DNA of 64,000 nucleotides from G963556115 sp963677015. Its GTDB lineage: Bacteria; Planctomycetota; SZUA-567. The translations under genes and the position numbers were made by a program. Below the pieces are notes generated by a model. It was not told where the DNA came from and did not search any database. It worked only from the letters and a program-made list of their open reading frames with translations. This document shows, piece after piece, positions 62,873 to 64,000 of the stretch (position 1 is its first letter; every line of letters begins with the position of its first letter). The stretch is taken from assembly GCA_963677015.1 (NCBI GenBank), contig OY781533.1, forward strand, positions 2,790,001 through 2,854,000, read 5' to 3'.

Positions 62873-63268
62873 TTACTGCATACGGTTATGCGCCGCATAC
62901 TGTTCGCTGCCGGTCAGCCCCGCCCAATACTTGCCGGCGCTAGCCACCCCGTCAACTACCACTTCGAAAAACAGATAACGCTCGGTAACCGCCGGCAGCT
63001 CGGAGATGAAGCTGAAGCCCTGCTTGAGACGCGCAACCGCATACTCGGGGCTGACCATGATCTCCTCCTTATCACTGCCGTCCTCACTCGCTCCGGCGTA
63101 AAGCTTGAAGGTCAGCGAGGTCGCACCGGCGACCGCTTCTGATATCTCAACAAAGAGATTGAGCCCACGCACCCTGCCGATACCCTTCTCACCCATATCC
63201 AGCACCTCCGGAGTCCCGTCAGCGACACTGATATTCTTGGCAAACAGACTTGATACATCCAGTAACAT
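62873..63268 (-). CDS. Bbp16-family capsid cement/decoration protein
   Basis: 131 aa. Pattern: short N-terminal S-S-L-F-A-K, then I-G-R-V-R-G-L-N-L-F-V-E-I-S-E-A, TSLTFKLYAG, then a beta-hairpin region EEIMVSPEYAVARLKQGFSFISELP and RYLFFEVVVDG. It resembles Bbp16-type cement proteins found directly downstream of the capsid gene in BPP-1-like podoviruses. AGGAGG 5 bases before the ATG. The family match rests on memory of pattern and position, so it is less sure than the capsid call. Confidence 0.75.
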   Translation of the reverse strand: MLLDVSSLFAKNISVADGTPEVLDMGEKGIGRVRGLNLFVEISEAVAGATSLTFKLYAGASEDGSDKEEIMVSPEYAVARLKQGFSFISELPAVTERYLFFEVVVDGVASAGKYWAGLTGSEQYAAHNRMQ

Positions 63269-63321
63269 ACTTCCTCCTTTTATAATTATTAATTACCAGT
63301 AAAATTCGACTACTCCGCGAC

Positions 63322-63999
63322 CTAACCGATCACCTGCTCCTCGGTAGTGACGATCGCATCACACTCCTTGATCTTATAGCCCCAGAAGCTCTTTACCGGC
63401 TTACCCTGAGTATTGTCGATCACCACCGGACTGGTCTTCTTCTGCGACTGCTTGGTCAGCGCCGCCGCTACCGGAGTTGAACAGTAGATTACCGGATTGA
63501 CCTGATCGATACTGCGCACGGCATTTGGAATACGGTAATAAGCATCGGTAAGCAGATCGATAATATCCGCTCCGGCACTCTCATCCTCCAGCGCGGCGAC
63601 GTCGATATTGGCGATACGCACCGTTGAGCGCCAGTCCTCGATACAGAGACCGAGCTTACGGGTATAGTAGTCCTGATATACCGGGCGACCGTCACCGTCG
63701 GTATTCTTATCGATGGTACGCCCGAAGTCCTCACGCTTCACCCCGGCAGCTCCGCCCTTGGGGTAGATGCCGTAGATTGTCTGCGGTGACCAGTTGACGA
63801 CCCAGATAGAGGTATTCGAACTCCCGGTACCACCGGCATCAATCACGTTATAACCGATACACTCCTTATCATCGGAGAGCTGGCTGTAGCGTGTTGCCAG
63901 ACCGTCAAAGGCACGCGGATCCTCGGCCAGAGAGCCGTAGAGCATCATATGCGCCGAGGTATTACCGATACCCATGATTGTCGCCTTGGACTCATCGAT
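63322..63999 (-). CDS. Phage major capsid protein, C-terminal part
   Basis: The frame stays open to the window edge; 225 residues are visible, and the ATG at 63975 is internal (it follows SKATI). Sequence features: GVGNTSAHMMLYGSLAEDPRAFDGLATRYSQLS-like start, then a domain with NTSIWVVNWSPQTIYGIYPKGGAAGVKREDFGRT, DYYTRKLGLCIEDWRSTVRIANID, and a C-terminal strand with CDAIVTTEEQVIG. This matches the major head protein of podoviruses of the BPP-1 kind, with an HK97-type fold. Followed by the cement gene. Confidence 0.85.
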   Translation of the reverse strand: MDESKATIMGIGNTSAHMMLYGSLAEDPRAFDGLATRYSQLSDDKECIGYNVIDAGGTGSSNTSIWVVNWSPQTIYGIYPKGGAAGVKREDFGRTIDKNTDGDGRPVYQDYYTRKLGLCIEDWRSTVRIANIDVAALEDESAGADIIDLLTDAYYRIPNAVRSIDQVNPVIYCSTPVAAALTKQSQKKTSPVVIDNTQGKPVKSFWGYKIKECDAIVTTEEQVIG

Positions 64000-64000
64000 A

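Larger units (their letters stand above)
54821..64000 (-). mobile_element. Prophage late module of a T7/BPP-1-like podovirus (continues past window)
   Basis: Eleven tightly packed minus-strand genes. Their order (capsid, cement, tail adaptor, tail nozzle, gp13-like, gp14-like, tail fibre, small genes, terminase-like) follows the T7-type late operon. Gaps are 8-base overlaps to about 110 bases. Host genes end at 54732. No integrase, repressor, portal, scaffold, large terminase or att repeat is visible, so the element runs beyond 64000. Confidence 0.85.

Noticed and set aside
54821..64000. Search for CRISPR arrays, insertion sequences or a diversity-generating retroelement
   Set aside because: No regular repeat-spacer pattern, no transposase and no reverse transcriptase frame found anywhere in the window. 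The tail fibre end lacks the lectin-fold signature of known variable proteins.

Overview
The window is bacterial chromosome, about 50% GC in genes with clearly more AT-rich spacers. It ends on the right in the virion-structure module of a short-tailed (T7/BPP-1-like) prophage. Periplasmic HtrA, a lipobox lipoprotein, 18-25-residue signal peptides and strong AAGGAG-type ribosome sites fit a Gram-negative bacterium. A monofunctional nickel CO dehydrogenase operon, a molybdate/pterin-binding Mop protein and GadB suggest an anaerobe or facultative anaerobe. I cannot assign a phylum. Five diguanylate cyclase genes in 64 kb point to heavy c-di-GMP signalling.

Layout. 1-12 kb: 3' part of ftsH, an orphan gene, gadB, a Mop gene divergent from it, a receiver-PAS-GGDEF gene, an AT-rich stretch of small orphan genes (6.6-8.4 kb), then trmH-like methyltransferase, cysK, surE and a coiled-coil membrane protein. 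12.3-20 kb: a tRNA with CAT anticodon, a second receiver-PAS-GGDEF paralogue, an HtrA protease, a small Cys-rich protein, a membrane protein, an aldo/keto reductase and a glycosyltransferase. 20-24.2 kb: an apparent operon rrf2 - cooS - cooF - FAD/NAD oxidoreductase, with a promoter and palindromic operator visible in front of rrf2. 24.4-28.4 kb: a membrane diguanylate cyclase and a divergent yeiH/LysR pair.

28.5-34.6 kb and 48.8-54.8 kb are two sugar loci. The first has a ribose-type ABC importer (binding protein, ATPase, two permeases) divergent from a psicose/tagatose 3-epimerase-like gene. The second has a complete second importer followed by a PfkB sugar kinase and a class II aldolase. 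Together they can be read as uptake, C3 epimerisation, phosphorylation and aldol cleavage of a ketohexose, though the substrate is inferred. Hairpins lie between the binding-protein and ATPase genes in both operons, and LacI-type palindromes lie ahead of the second locus.

34.9-47.9 kb: orphan gene, P-loop kinase, membrane GGDEF protein, a FapA/DUF342 protein fused to a degenerate receiver, azlCD, a C69 dipeptidase, a PAS-GGDEF-EAL protein whose EAL domain has lost key catalytic residues, a lipoprotein and argJ.

54.8-64 kb: prophage late genes, all on the minus strand and tightly packed. In transcription order they are major capsid (cut by the window edge), Bbp16-like cement protein, tail adaptor, tail nozzle, gp13-like GNAT protein, gp14-like protein, tail fibre with two discoidin-like domains, a Cys/His-domain protein, two small membrane proteins and a small-terminase-like protein. 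The prophage edge abuts the terminator of the aldolase gene. Portal, large terminase, integrase and attachment sites are not in view.
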